This document shows positions 51,556 through 63,009 of a stretch of 64,000 bases of DNA, in pieces. The DNA comes from Aegilops tauschii subsp. strangulata. Its lineage: Eukaryota; Streptophyta; Magnoliopsida; Poales; Poaceae. Each line of letters begins with the position of its first letter. The first letter of the stretch is position 1. A program made the position numbers and the translations under genes. The notes under the pieces are model-generated. The model ran no database searches and had not been told where the DNA came from. It was given only the letters and a program-made list of their open reading frames with translations. The stretch is taken from contig NC_053035.3 in NCBI RefSeq assembly GCF_002575655.3, positions 376,937,792 to 377,001,791 of the forward strand. Direction: 5' to 3'.

Positions 51556-52420
51556 GGAGGTGTAGGAATGGTCGGGGCTGGGCCAGTGGCAGACGTAGGT
51601 GAAGGACCGGTCGGGGTTCCGCCATTGGCAGACGCAGAAGGATTGGTCGATGCTTGTCGGGAGCCATGCTGCACCAAAGATCATTTCCAATAATGTCTCG
51701 TTAGCATGATGCAAACTGAAATGTGAATACTAGTAACTAACGACCATTCAAATCAAACTCACCATGGTCACCGGAGCAATCTGGGGCATCGGCGGAGGGG
51801 GCTGACCGTTTTTCTCGCACATGGTCTGCACATTTGGTTCTCACGAGTCAGTCATATTAGTTAGTAATGCGAACATTACGTGCATGATTGGGCTAATATG
51901 CACGAGAAACGTACCACGATGAGCTCGTATAGGGCCCGGTTGGACGCCTCGTTCCGGTTCCTCTCCTCCTCCAACAGCTTAGCCGTCCTCTCCTCCAGCT
52001 CCCTCTGCCTCTCCGCCGCCTCCCTTTTTGCCTCCTCCAAAAGCGCATGGGTGTTCAATCTCTCTTTCTCAACCATGGCCTGCAACACACCACTCCTCGT
52101 TAGCATTGTAATCATCGATGGACGCACACACAATGTAATGGAGGAAAGGTGAGAGAGTCCGTATAACTAACTGCCATGGCAAGCTCCACGGGCCGTGCAC
52201 GAGGCGTTATCTCAGGATCAGAGCTACTCTGGCGCTTCTTGATCTGCGGGAGAGTCCTAGGACAATGTATTAGTCCATCACCAATGGCTATGGAGCCATG
52301 GGACCTCCCGCCACCAGATATCATCACCAGCTCTGTATCAAAAGGATCCTGGCTCGGGTTAAAGTCCTCCCCTTTCCTCGCCTTCCCCTCGTATCTGTAC
52401 TTCACGAGCTTGTGGTAGGA
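51556..52420 (-). pseudogene. CACTA-encoded accessory protein, exon remains
   Basis: Minus-strand coding pieces in order: YHKLVKYRYEGKARKGEDF...FDTELVMISGGGRSHG...TPRARPVELAMA (about 52420-52175), then a heptad-rich AMVEKERLNTHALLEEAKRE...NRALYELIV (about 52080-51917), then MCEKNGQPPPPMPQIAPVTM (about 51822-51763), then a Ser/Pro/Thr-rich end with stop near 51556. Flanking GT and AG dinucleotides fit introns. This layout is the C-terminal part of a protein carried by En/Spm-type elements in grasses. A frame change upstream of 52405 suggests decay. Role in transposition inferred from family only. Confidence 0.55.
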
Positions 52421-52689
52421 GGAGATGTTGGTGAAGCTCTCTGGATGATCTAGGTCAGACTTCGTGAATGGCTTGGCTCACCAATGAATGCAGGGGCGGA
52501 GCTCGTCGAACGCACAGGGAGGTCGTCAAACACCACACCCTCGCAGCGACGAAACAACTACACATTTAAATACACCCGATCAACACAAATATATATGATG
52601 TTTTGCATAACAAAATCGAAAAATATACGACCTAACTCATAATTCACAAATATATGACCCCGTCGGCCTCTCGAAGGCCAAAGAGCACC

Positions 52690-53020
52690 TTTTCGGGAGG
52701 TGTCGGGGGTCGGGGTGTCGTGGGTGTCGTGTCGGGGTCGGGGTGCCGTGTCGGGGTCAGGGTGCTGTTTCGGGGGCGGGGTGTCGTGTCGGGGTGCCGT
52801 GTCGGGGTCGGGGTGCTGTTTCGGGGTCGGGGTGTCGTGTCGGGGTGTCAGGGTCAGGGGGTCGGGGTGCTGTGTTGGGGTCGGGGTGCTGTTTCGGGGT
52901 CCGAGTGTCGGGGTGTCGGGTCAGGGGGTCGGGGTGCCGTGTCGGGGTCGGGGTGCTGTTTTGGGGTCGGGGTGTCGTGTCGGGGTCGGGGTGTCGGGTT
53001 CAGGGGGTCGGGGTGTTTCC
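52690..53020. repeat. GC-rich minisatellite, GTGTCGGGGTCGGGGTGCTG type
   Basis: Degenerate tandem copies of about 18-36 bp. Open frames across it are repeat artefacts. G-runs every few bases could form quadruplexes on the plus strand. Confidence 0.85.
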
Positions 53021-53045
53021 TTCTCTCCTTCTTCTTCTTTCCTTT

Positions 53046-53076
<31 letters not shown>

Positions 53077-53265
53077 TTCTTCTTCTTCTTTTATTTCTTC
53101 CTTATTTTCCTTTTTCCTCTTCTTCTTCTCATCTTCTCCTCTTTTTCTTCTTCTCCTCCTCCTCCTCCTCCTCCTCTTCTTCTTCTTCTTCTTCTTCTTC
53201 CCCTTCTACATATTCTTCTTTTCTTCTTCTTCTTTTTTCATCCTTTTTCTACTTCTTTTAATTAT
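53021..53265. repeat. (TTC)n-rich microsatellite
   Basis: Almost pure pyrimidine on the plus strand, TTC and CTC triplets with TTTTC interruptions. Confidence 0.85.
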
Positions 53266-53404
53266 ATGACTAATTAACTAAAACCCATGCACTAGTCTAA
53301 TCTAATATAATCTAGCACTAAATCTAACACTAACACATATCTAGTCTAATTTAACAATTAAACAGCAAAAAAAGAAAAAACAGACAGAAAAAAACTCACT
53401 GGAG

Positions 53405-53717
53405 ATGGCGTTGGCCGGGGCTTCGCAGCGGCAGGGTGGCGGTGGCGACGGGGGCCGCAGGGCTCCGGGGCGCTGGGCAGGTGGTGGGGGCGGTGGGGCG
53501 CCGCGGCGGTGGGCCGTTCGGGCGTAGGGGCGGCGGGGCGGTGGCGGGTGGTCGGGGCGACGGGGCCAGGGGCGAAGGGGCAAGGGGCGGTGGGGCAAGG
53601 GGGCAGCGGGTGGTCGGGGCGAGGGGCGGTGGGTGGGCGGGTGGCGGGGCAAGGGGGCGGCGGCGGGTGGCGGGGGCGGCGGCGGGTGGCGGTGGTCGTC
53701 GGGGTTTTAGGGGACAG

Positions 53718-53759
<42 letters not shown>

Positions 53760-53765
53760 GGGGTG
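53405..53765. repeat. G-rich minisatellite ending in (GA)n
   Basis: GGGGCGGTGGG-like units, then a run of alternating GA near 53717-53754. No gene. Confidence 0.8.
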
Positions 53766-54100
53766 GGGCTCGGCCGTTAGTTAGGTCAATTCTTTGTCGT
53801 CCACCCTCCTTTATCGTCTGCTTTTTTGCTCTTTGCCGACGGCAAAGAGGGGGCCGTTAGGTTTTTTCTAAGCAGCTCGTTAGTGGGGCCCACCTCTCTC
53901 TTTGCCGTCCGCCAGCTGACGGCAAAGATTCTTCGCCGTCCGCTAGCAGACGGCAAAGAACTGGCTGATGGGAAAGACCTTCTTTGCCATCAGCCAATTC
54001 TTTGCCGTCCGTTTTCTGTAAGCGGACGGCAAAGACTGCTGTCAGCCAGCACACGGCAAAGAATTGGCAGACAACAAATAAGCTAATTCTAGTAGTGAAC

Positions 54101-54708
54101 GTGAAGTGCAGGATTGACAGGCATTGGCACGAACTAACTTTTCTGCAGGCCGACCTTCCTCATGGACACCGTGTGCATCCTCTACTTCCACACATTCTAC
54201 TGCACCTACACCTCCATCAGCTGCCACCTCCATCCGTGATACAAGGAAGCAGGCACAACCACCACTATCTGCCAAGAGCACACCTATCGGGCCTACATAG
54301 AGTTCTTCTTCTTCCATGGCATCAACAGGGCACACGAGTGATATTATTTGTCATCGTTGTAAGGGACGAGGTCATTATGCGAGAGAATGCAAATCTCAGC
54401 GTGTGATGATTGCTACTGAGGATGGTGGGTATGAGTCCGCTAGTGACTATGATGAGGAGACTTTGGCTCTTATTACACGTGAAGAACACGGTGGAGATGA
54501 TTCTAAAAATGAGACGCAATGCATGGCTCCTGAAGACGCTGACAGGTATGAATGTTTAGTTTCTCAACGTGTTTTGAGTGTGCAGGTCACACAAGCAGAG
54601 CAAAATCAGAGGCATAATTTGTTCCATACAAAGGGAGTTGTGAAGGAACGTTTTGTTCACGTCATCATAGATGGAGGGAGCTGCAACAACTTGGCTAGCA
54701 TGGAGATG
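54101..54708 (+). pseudogene. Gypsy 2 gag end, zinc knuckle and protease start
   Basis: After the CACTA the frame resumes. A CX2CX4HX4C knuckle CHRCKGRGHYARECKSQ lies at about 54349-54400, an acidic linker follows, then VHVIIDGGSCNNLASMEMV, whose DGGS is the protease active-site position (DTG/DSG in classic enzymes). It ends at the LTR element inserted at 54714. Confidence 0.85.
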
Positions 54709-54713
54709 GTGGA

Positions 54714-56497
54714 TGTCGGAGTAATTGGCCACGGGTAGCCTCACCGGCCCCCCATGGCGCTTCAAGACATCGGGGCTGGCTGCGCCCCTCAAGAGTTAAA
54801 AACCAAAGCGCCGCCTTCTAGGGGTCGGCTGGTCCAAGCGGCCGGCTACCAGAAGACGGCAAGTCTCAGTAGGCGGCCACAAGGTAGGCCGGCTCCTGGC
54901 AGGCGGCCCCAAGCATTCTCAGAGTCTACGCCCACACAAACACGATGAGACAGGGCGTGGCTATGGCACGCCCTGCCACCCCCAAATCCAGGACCAAGCG
55001 TGGCCACAGTGCCCGTGCCAGACGAGGATCTCCCGTCCGGCGCGGCACTGTTGCCACTGCCCCATGACATCACGCATGGCAGAGAAGGCCATGCCTCCAC
55101 TACGGCCTGTCGGTACGGCCCACAGATGGTGGGCCTTACCTGTCAGTGAGAAGCCTGAAGACGGCGAGCGCGGACCAGTCGGCATAAGGGGGGCCGACTC
55201 CTACCAGGCGGCCCTCCCCCGCCCTCAAAGTCCGTGCGCCATTAATCAGAGGAGATTGGCGATGGCTACAGCGAACGCCCGGCAGGCGGTGGTACTATAG
55301 CCATGCCTCCCCAGACAAATCAGGCATCATTACCAGCATCTCTACAGTGCCGAGCAGCCGGCCAGACCTGCGAGCGGCGGGTGCGGCCTGTCAGCCAAGT
55401 ACGAGACAACCGGCAGGGCCCACCAGGCGGCGGCCCCCAGCCGCCGGCAAAGAAGCCGGCGACCGCAGACACTGACAGCCGGGTCCAACACCCGGCCATA
55501 TTACCTTTGTACCCCTGGGGGTAGGCCTATATAAACCCCCCAGGGCACCCATGCAAAGGGTTCAAACTCTAGTTCACCCACACACCCATATAGAGAGAGG
55601 AAGCTAGGGCTAGACTTGTTCTTCTTCCCCCTGTAGAGAAACAGCTCAAGGAGCAAGCTTGTAGCCTCATTGTTGCTTGAGTGATCATGCGGAGACCCCA
55701 CAGAGTAGGAGTAGGGGTGTTATCTCCTAGGAGAGCCCCGAACCTGGGTAAGATTCGTCGGCGTGCATGTCTTCGCCTCATCCCGTTTCCTGGCACCGGC
55801 GACGTCTTATTAGCCCCTCCATGATAAGCCATCCTTTGTCATATGTCGCATGACACCCCCGACATTCGGCGCCATTAATCAGAGGAGACCGGGGATGGCT
55901 ACAGTGAATGCCCGCCAGGCGGCGGTACTGTAGCCACGCCTGCCCTGACAAAGCAGGCATCATTACCAGCATCGCTACAGTGCTGAGCTGCCGGCCAGAC
56001 CCGCGAGCGGCGGGTGCGGCCTGTCGGCCAAGTACGAGACAACTAGCAGGGCCCACCAGGCGGCGGGCCCCAGCCGCCGGCGAAGAAGCTGGCGACCGCA
56101 GACACTGACAGCCGGGTCCAACACCCGGCCATATTACCTTTGTACCCCTAGGGGGTAGGCCTATATAAACCCCCCAGGGCACCCATGCAAAGGGTTCAGA
56201 CTCTAGTTCACCCATACACCCATATAGAGAGAGGAAGCTAGGGCTAGACTTGTTCTTCTTCCCCTCTATAGAAACAACTCAAGGAGCAAGCTTGTAGCCT
56301 CATTGTTGCTTGAGTGACCATGCGGAGACCCCACAGAGCGGAGTAGGGGTGTTATCTCCTAGGAGAGCCCCGAACCTGGGTAAGATTCGCCGGCGTGCAT
56401 GTCTTCGCCTCATCCCGTTTCCTGGCACCGGCGATGTCTTATTAGCCCCCTCCATGATAAGCCATCCTTTGGCATATGTCGCACGACACCCCCGACA
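54714..56497 (+). mobile_element. LTR element remnant TGTCGG...CCGACA inside Gypsy 2, TSD GTGGA
   Basis: GTGGA flanks at 54709-54713 and 56498-56502. The first unit, 54714-55864 (1151 bp), starts TGTCGGAG and ends CCCCCGACA, like a whole LTR. After TTCG, 55869-56497 (629 bp) repeats the last 629 bp (55236-55864), again ending CCGACA. So a complete LTR is joined to a 5'-truncated one, with the internal region gone. A TATATAAACCCC promoter word occurs in both. Orientation (+) is inferred from that word. Family unknown. Confidence 0.85.
55236..56497. repeat. Two direct copies of the LTR 3' half (629 bp each)
   Basis: 55236-55864 and 55869-56497, both starting GCGCCATTAATCAGAGGAG and ending CCCCCGACA. 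They share CCTATATAAACCCCCCAGGG and GGGTTCA. Apparent differences are few. Confidence 0.9.
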
Positions 56498-56502
56498 GTG
56501 GA

Positions 56503-59500
56503 GAAGCTATCTCTCACCACAAGACCATATCCTTACGACATCCAATGGTTCAACAACATCGGCAAGGTTAAGGTAACACGTACTGTTCGTGTGCATTTTA
56601 GTATCTCTACATATGCTGATTATGTTGATTGTGATGTGGTACCCATGCAAGCATGTTCCTTATTACTTGGTAGACCATGGCAATTCGATAAAAATTCTGT
56701 ACACCATGGTAGAAACAATCAGTATACTCTTGTTCATAAGGATAAACATATTACTTTGCTTCCTATGTCTGCTGATTCTATTTTGAAAAATGATATTCAT
56801 AGAGCTAGTAAAGCAAAACAGGAGCAAAATAAGAGTGAAAATCAGATTGTGGCAAAAGAATTTGAGCAACAAATGAAGCCTAATAATAAACCATCTAGTG
56901 TTGCTTCTAAAATTAAATTGAAAAGTGCATGCTTACTTGCCACCAAATCTGATATTGATGATATAGATTTCAGCAAATCTGTTTGCTATGCTTTTGTGTG
57001 CAAAGAGGCATTATTTTCATTCGAGGACGTGCCTTCCTCTTTGCCTCCTGCTGTCACTAACATTTTGCAGGAGTTCGCTGACGTCTTTCCACAAGACGTG
57101 CCACCGGGATTACCACCTATTCGAGGGATTGAGCATCAGATTGACTTAATTCCCGGTGCTTCGCTACCCAACCGTGCACCATACCGTACCAATCCAGAGG
57201 AGACGAAGGAGATTATGCGTCAAGTACAGGAGCTGCTCGACAAAGGTTATATTCGCGAATCCCTTAGTCCTTGTAATGTTCCTATTATTCTAGTGCCAAA
57301 AAAGGATGTTACGTCGCGTATGTGTGTTGATTGTAGAGTCATTAATAATATTACTATTCGTTATCGTCGTCCTATTCCTAGGCTAGATGATATGCTTGAT
57401 GAATTGAGTGGCTCTACAATATTCTCCAAAGTTGATTTGCGTAGTGGATACCATCAAATTTGTATGAAATTGGGAGATGAATGGAAAACTGCATTTAAAA
57501 CTAAGTTTGGTTTATATGAGTGGTTATTCATGCCTTTTGGGTTAACTAATGCACCTAGTACTTTCATGAGATTAATGAACGAAGTTTTACGTGCTTTCAT
57601 TGGACGATTTGTGGTAGTCTATTTTGATGATATACTAATTTATAGTAAATCTTTGGAGGAACATTTGGAACATTTACGTGTTGTTTTTATTGCTCTACGT
57701 GATGCACGTTTGTTTGGTAACCTTGGAAAGTGCACCTTTTGCACCGACCGGGTATCTTTTCTTGGCTATGTTGTTACTCCACAGGGAATTGAAGTTGATA
57801 AAGCCAAGATTGAAGCTATTGAGAGTTGGCCGTAGCCCAAAACGGTCACACAAGTGAGGAGTTTCCTTGGCCCCGCTGGTTTCTATAGGCGTTTTGTGAG
57901 AGATTTCAGCACCATTGCTGCACCTCTCAACGAGCTTACAAAGAAGGATGTGCCTTTTGTTTGGGGTACCGCATAGGAAGAAGCCTTCACGGCGTTGAAA
58001 GATAAGTTGACACATGCTCCTTTACTCCAACTTCCTGATTTTAATAAGACTTTTGAGCTTGAATGTGATGCTAGTGGAATTGGATTAGGAGGTGTGTTAT
58101 TACAAGATGGCAAACCTCTTGCAAACTTTTCTGAAAAATTGAGTGGGCCTAGTCTGAACTATTCTACTTATGATAAAGAATTATATGCTCTTGTTCGGGC
58201 CTTAGAAACATGGCAACATTATTTATGGCCCAAGGAATTTGTTATACATTCTGATCATGAATCTTTGAAACACATTAAAAGTCAAGCAAAACTGAACCGT
58301 AGACATGCTAAATGGGTTGAATTCATTGAGACTTTCCCTTATGTCATTAAACACAAGAAGGGTAAAGAAAATGTTATTGCTGATGCACTATCTCGTTGTT
58401 ATACTATGCTTTCACAACTTGACTTTAAAATATTTGGTTTGGAGACCATCAAAGATCAATATGTGCATGATGCTGAATTTAAAGATGTATTGCAGAATTG
58501 TAAGGAAGGGAGAACTTGGAACAAGTTCGTCGTTGACGATGGATTTGTGTTTCGTGCTAACAAGCTATGCATTCTAGCTAGCTCAGTTCGTCTTTCGTTG
58601 TTGCAGGAGGCGCATGGAGGAGGATTAATGGGACACTTTGGTGTGAAGAAGACGGAGGATATACTTGCTACACATTTCTTTTGGCCAAAGATGAGACGAG
58701 ATGTTGAGCGTTTTGTTGCTCGCTGCACTACATGTCAAAAAGCTAAGTCATGACTCAATCCTCATGGTATAAAGCATGTTAATGTTGCTGATTTGTTCTT
58801 TCATGAAATTATTCGCTTGCATGGTGTGCCAAATACTATTGTTTCAGATCGTGATACTAAATTTCTTAGCCATTTTTGGAGATGTTTATGGGCTAAGTTG
58901 GGGACCAAACTGCTTTTTAGTACTACAAGTCACCCCCAAACTGATGGACAAACTGAAGTAGTCAATAGAACGTTGTCTACTATGCTTAGGGTTGTTTTGA
59001 AGAATAACAAGAAAATGTGGGAAGAATGCTTGCCTCATATTGAATTTGCTTATAATCGTTCATTGCATTCTACTACTAAGACGTGCCCTTTTGAAATTGT
59101 GTATGGTTTCCTTCCTCGTGCACCTATTGATTTGTTGCCTCTTCCATCTTCGGAGAAGGTTAATTTTGATGCTAAAGAACATGCTGAATTGATCTTAAAA
59201 TGCATGAGTTAACTAAGGAGAACATTGAGCGTATGAATGCTAAATATAAACTTGCTGGAGATAAGGGTAGAAAACGTGTTGTTTTTGCGCCTGGAGATCT
59301 TGTTTGGTTACACTTGCGTAAGGATAGATTTCCTGATTTGCGCAAATCAAAGCTAATGCCACGTGTTGATGGTCCTTTTAAGGTGTTAGAGAAAATAAAT
59401 GATAATGCATATAAACTTGAGCTGCCTGCAGATTTTGGGGTTAGTCCCACTTTTAACATTGCAGATTTGAAGCCTTATTTTGGTGAGGAAGATGAGCTTC

Positions 59501-59622
59501 CGTCGAGGAAGACTTCATTTCAAGAAGGGGAGGATGATGAGGACATCAATACCATTGTTACACCACAGCCCCTGCTGCTATACATACGGGACCAATTACT
59601 AGAGCTCGCGCACGCCAATTAA
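56503..59622 (+). pseudogene. Gypsy 2 pol: protease end, reverse transcriptase, RNase H, integrase
   Basis: Protease tail with LLGRPWQFDK; RT with QELLDKGYIRESLSPC, FSKVDLRSGYHQI, MPFGLTNAPSTF and catalytic YFDDILIYS; RNase H with [21 protein letters not shown] and HSDHESLKH; integrase zinc region [10 protein letters not shown]...CTTCQKAKS; core [13 protein letters not shown] and [15 protein letters not shown]-terminal FAPGDLVWLHLRK and DGPFKVLEKINDNAY. Stops at 57833-57835 and 57974-57976 (homologous codon CAG) and 58750-58752 (homologous codon CGA), and a 1-base deletion near 59199. A deletion at about 58766 removes the integrase segment with the first catalytic Asp. The element cannot be autonomous. 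Confidence 0.93.
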
Positions 59623-59790
59623 ATTATCAGGTACTTCCGTTTCTTGGTAATGATTCTAATGTTCATGAGAATATGATGCTGCCTAAATTGGATACATTTG
59701 TTTTGCTTACAAATGAAGGGCCTGGCACTGGAACAAGACCAAGCATGGAGATGATGGCATGCGCAAGGGGAACAAGAACGGAGTTACAAG

Positions 59791-60433
59791 TGATGATTTC
59801 AGGACTTTGAAGCCACCATAAGGAGTGCAAGAAGCCTTGGACGAAATGTACAAGATGCCACTTCATAAATTTCGTCCAGAGGCTATTCTAGGTGCTGCAT
59901 CACCTTATTATTGGGCCAGGCCCATGTAATTTCGAAATACTTAAGTATAGGCTGTTTTTAGAGTCCGTATGTGTGGGGAAACAAGAGTTAGGGTTGGTTT
60001 CGGGCCCCTCCTCCAAGGGCCACGAAATTCCCCCCTCTTCCTCCATATATACATCCCTTAGGGCATCGTTTAGACTTTGGGTTTTGTTTAGATTAAAAGT
60101 TCGCCATAGCTACAACTTCGCGTACTTCGTTTGTGTTCAACGACCAGACCAAGACGTCGCAGAACCCCACTTGATCAATAAAGCTTTCCTCTTATATTCG
60201 CAATATCCAGATTGCAATCTTAGTTTCTTGCTTGTTCTTCATTTGCCTGCAGGAAATAGACCCAAATGGTCAGGTTGATCGTGCTCCGGTGTGTTCAATA
60301 ACCTCGCGGAGTTGGTTTAGCGATTTCTAAGGCGCGACGTCCTCGCACGTTCGTAGTCGGATCGTCAAATTCTACTCCATCCAAAATGATAGCCACCATC
60401 TCATCTAAAGACGGGACACCTTTGCCTCTATCA
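59791..60433 (+). repeat. 3' LTR of Gypsy 2
   Basis: The right end CCTTTGCCTCTATCA at 60433 meets Copia C sequence. The left end TGATGATTTCAGGACTTTG at 59791 follows a purine-rich stretch and is less certain. About 640 bp, with CAATAAAGC (60176) as polyadenylation signal. There is no 5' partner to compare. Confidence 0.65.
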
Positions 60434-60438
60434 GGGAC

Positions 60439-63009
60439 TGGTCACTGGAAGCGGAACTGCCCCAAGTATTTGGCGGATAAGAAGGATGGCAAAGTGAAAG
60501 GTATATTTGATATACATGTTATTGATGTGTACCTTACTAATGCTCGTAGTAGCGCCTGGGTATTTGATACTGGTTCTGTTGCTCATATTTGCAACTCGAA
60601 ATAGGGCTACGGATTAGGCGAACATTGGCTAAGGACGAGGTGGCGATGCATGTGGGAAATGGTTCCAAAGTTGATGTGATCGCCGTCGGCACGCTACCTC
60701 TACATCTACCTTCGGGATTAGTTTTAGACCTAAATAATTGTTATTTGGTGCCAGCGTTAAGCATGAACATTATATCTGGATCTTGTTTGATGCGAGACGG
60801 TTATTCATTTAAATCAGAGAATAATGGTTGTTCTATTTATATGAGTAATATCTTTTATGGTCATGCACCCTTGATGAGTGGTCTATTTTTGTTGAATCTC
60901 GATAGTAGTGACACTCATATTCATAGTATTGAGGCCAAAAGATATAAGTTTAATAATGATAGTGCAACTTATTTGTGGCACTGCCGTTTAGGTCATATTG
61001 GTGTAAAGCGCATGAAGAAACTCCATGCTAATGGGCTTTTGGAATCACTTGATTATGAATCACTTGATGCTTGCAAACCATGCCTCATGGGCAAGATGAC
61101 TAAGACTCCATTCTCCGGAACTATGGAGCGAGTAACAGACTTGTTCGAAATAATACATACTGATGTATGCGGTCCGATGAGTGTTGAGGCTCGCGGCAGG
61201 AATCGTTATTTTCTGACCTTCACAGATGATTTGAGCAAATATGGATACATCTACTTGATGAAACATAAGTCCGAAACATTTGAAAACTTCAAAGAATTTC
61301 AGAGTGAAGTGGAAAATCATTGTAACAAGAAAATAAAGTTTCTACGATATGATCGTGGAGGTGAATATTTGAGTTACGAGTTTTGCCTTCAATTAAAACA
61401 ATGTGGAATAGTTTCACAAACTCATGCCACCTGGAACACCATAGCATAATGGTGTGTCCAAACGTCGTAACTGTACTTTATTAGATATGGTGCGAACTAT
61501 GATGTCTCTTACCGGTTAACCACTGTCGTTTTGGGGGTATACATTAGAGACAGCTGCATTCACGTTAAATAGGGCACCGTCTAAAAATCCGTTGAGACGA
61601 CACCGTATGAACTGTGGTTTAGCAAAAAACCTAAGTTGTCGTTTCTTAAAGTTTGGGGTTGCGATGCTTATGTGAAAAAGTTTCAGCCTGATAAGCTCAA
61701 ACCCAAATCGGAGAATTGTGTCTTCATAGGATACCCAAAAGAAACTATTGGGTACACCTTCTATCACAGATCCGAAGGCAAGATCTTTGTTGCTAAGAAT
61801 GGATCCTTTCTACAGAAGAAGTTTCTCTCGAAAGAAGTGAGAGGGAGGAAAGTTGAACTATATGAGATAATTATACCTGCTCCCTTATTGGAAAGTAGTT
61901 CATCACAGAAATCAGTTCCAGTGATTCCTACACCAATTAGTGAGGAAGCTAATGATGATGATCATGAAACTTCAGATCAAGTTACTACTGAACCTCATAG
62001 GTCAACCAGAGTGAGATCCGCACCAGAGTGGTACGGTAATCCCGTTCTGGAGTGTTACTTGACCATGACGAACCTACGAACTATGAGGAAGCGATGATGA
62101 GCCCAGATTCCGCGAAATGGCTTGAAGCCATGAAATCTGAGATGGGATCCATGTATGAGAACAAAGTATGGACTTTGGTTGACTTGCCCAATGATCGGCA
62201 ACCCATAGAGAATAAATGGATCTTCAAGAAGAAGACTGATACTGATGGTAATGTTACTGTCTTCAAAGCTCGACTTGTTGTGAAAGGTTTTCGACAAGTT
62301 CAAGGAGTTGACTACGACGAGACTTCCTCACCCGTAGCGATGCTTAAGTCTGTCTGAATCATGTTAGCAATTGACGCATTTTATGATTATGAAATTTGGC
62401 AAATGGATGTCAAAACTGCATTCCTGAAGGGATTTCTGGAAGAAGAGTTGTATATGATGCAACCAGAAGGTTTTATCGATCCAAAGGATGCTAACAAAGT
62501 GTGCAAGCTCCAGCGATCCATTTATGGACTGGTGCAAGCCTCTCGAAGTTGGAATAAACGTTTTGATAGTGTGATCAAAGCATATGGTTTTATACAGACT
62601 TTTGGAGAAGCTTGTATTTACAAGAAAGTGAGTGGGAGCTCTGTAGCATTTCTAATCTTATATGTGGATGACATATTATTGATTGGAAATGATATAGAAT
62701 TTCTGGATAGCATAAAAGGATACTTGAAGAAGAGTTTTTCAATGAAAGACCTCGGTGAAGCTGCTTATATATTGGGCATCAAGATCTATAGAGATAGATC
62801 AAGACGCTTAATTGGACTTTCACAAAGCACACACCTTGATAAAGTTCTGAAAAAGTTCAAAACGGATCAAGCAAAGAAAGGGTTCTTTCCTGTGTTACAA
62901 GGTGTGAAGTTGAGTCAGACTCAATGCCCGACCACTACAGAAGATAGAGAGAAAATGAAAGTCATTCGCTATGCTTTAGCCATAGGTTCTATCATGTATG
63001 CAATGTTGT
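60439..63009 (+). pseudogene. Copia C gag end and pol, cut inside RT/RNase H
   Basis: Resumes with GHWKRNCPKYLADKK, the second half of the gag zinc knuckle, then protease VFDTGSVAHICNSK followed by a TAG at 60602-60604. Integrase reads HCRLGHIGVKRMKKL, DVCGPM and YDRGGEY (family SDRGGEY), then breaks near 61430. Linker 61636-62097, then RT with KARLVVKGFRQVQGVDYDET, QMDVKTAFLKG and YVDDILLIGND up to AIGSIMYAML at 63003, where the CACTA interrupts. Multiple stops and frameshifts. Confidence 0.92.

Larger units (their letters stand above)
50056..54097 (-). mobile_element. CACTA transposon in Gypsy 2 gag, complete, TSD AAC
   Basis: Ends CACTACCGGAATCGGC at 50056 and the inverse of CACTACTAGAATTAGC at 54097. 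AAC flanks at 50053-50055 and 54098-54100. Subterminal regions (50071-50660 and 53790-54065) are filled with TTTGCCGTCTGC and GCAGACGGCAAAG in both orientations. 4042 bp. Exons of a CACTA protein remain on the minus strand, but no transposase core was seen, so it is non-autonomous. Confidence 0.92.
47856..60433 (+). mobile_element. Gypsy retrotransposon 2, lacking its 5' LTR, with nested CACTA and LTR element
   Basis: Leader 47856-49026, gag 49027-50055, nested CACTA 50056-54097, gag end and protease 54101-54708, nested LTR element 54714-56497, RT/RNase H/integrase 56503-59620, 3' LTR about 59791-60433. The order protease-RT-RNase H-integrase makes it Ty3/Gypsy. The 5' LTR and left duplication are missing. 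The Copia C target resumes directly after GGGAC at 60434. Confidence 0.85.
41641..63009 (+). mobile_element. Copia retrotransposon C (BARE/Angela/WIS type), split by nested insertions, 3' part outside
   Basis: 5' LTR 41641-43347, primer site 43349, leader to 44569, gag 44570-45186, then foreign DNA 45187-60433, remaining gag-pol 60439-63009, then a CACTA insertion. The preceding five bases GATCT (41636-41640) would be one half of its duplication; the other half lies beyond the window. Same clade as A and B but opposite strand. Confidence 0.9.

Noticed and set aside
52654..53277. Long overlapping frames rich in Gly, Val, Ser and Leu
   Set aside because: They are translations of GTGTCGGGG and TTC repeats that stay open in all frames.
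53341..53784. Pro-rich and Gly-rich frames on both strands
   Set aside because: Simple G-rich repeat; no start context, domain or splice support.
54754..56215. Frames of 60-145 aa in the TGTCGG LTR element
   Set aside because: They fall inside LTR sequence and repeat with its duplication.
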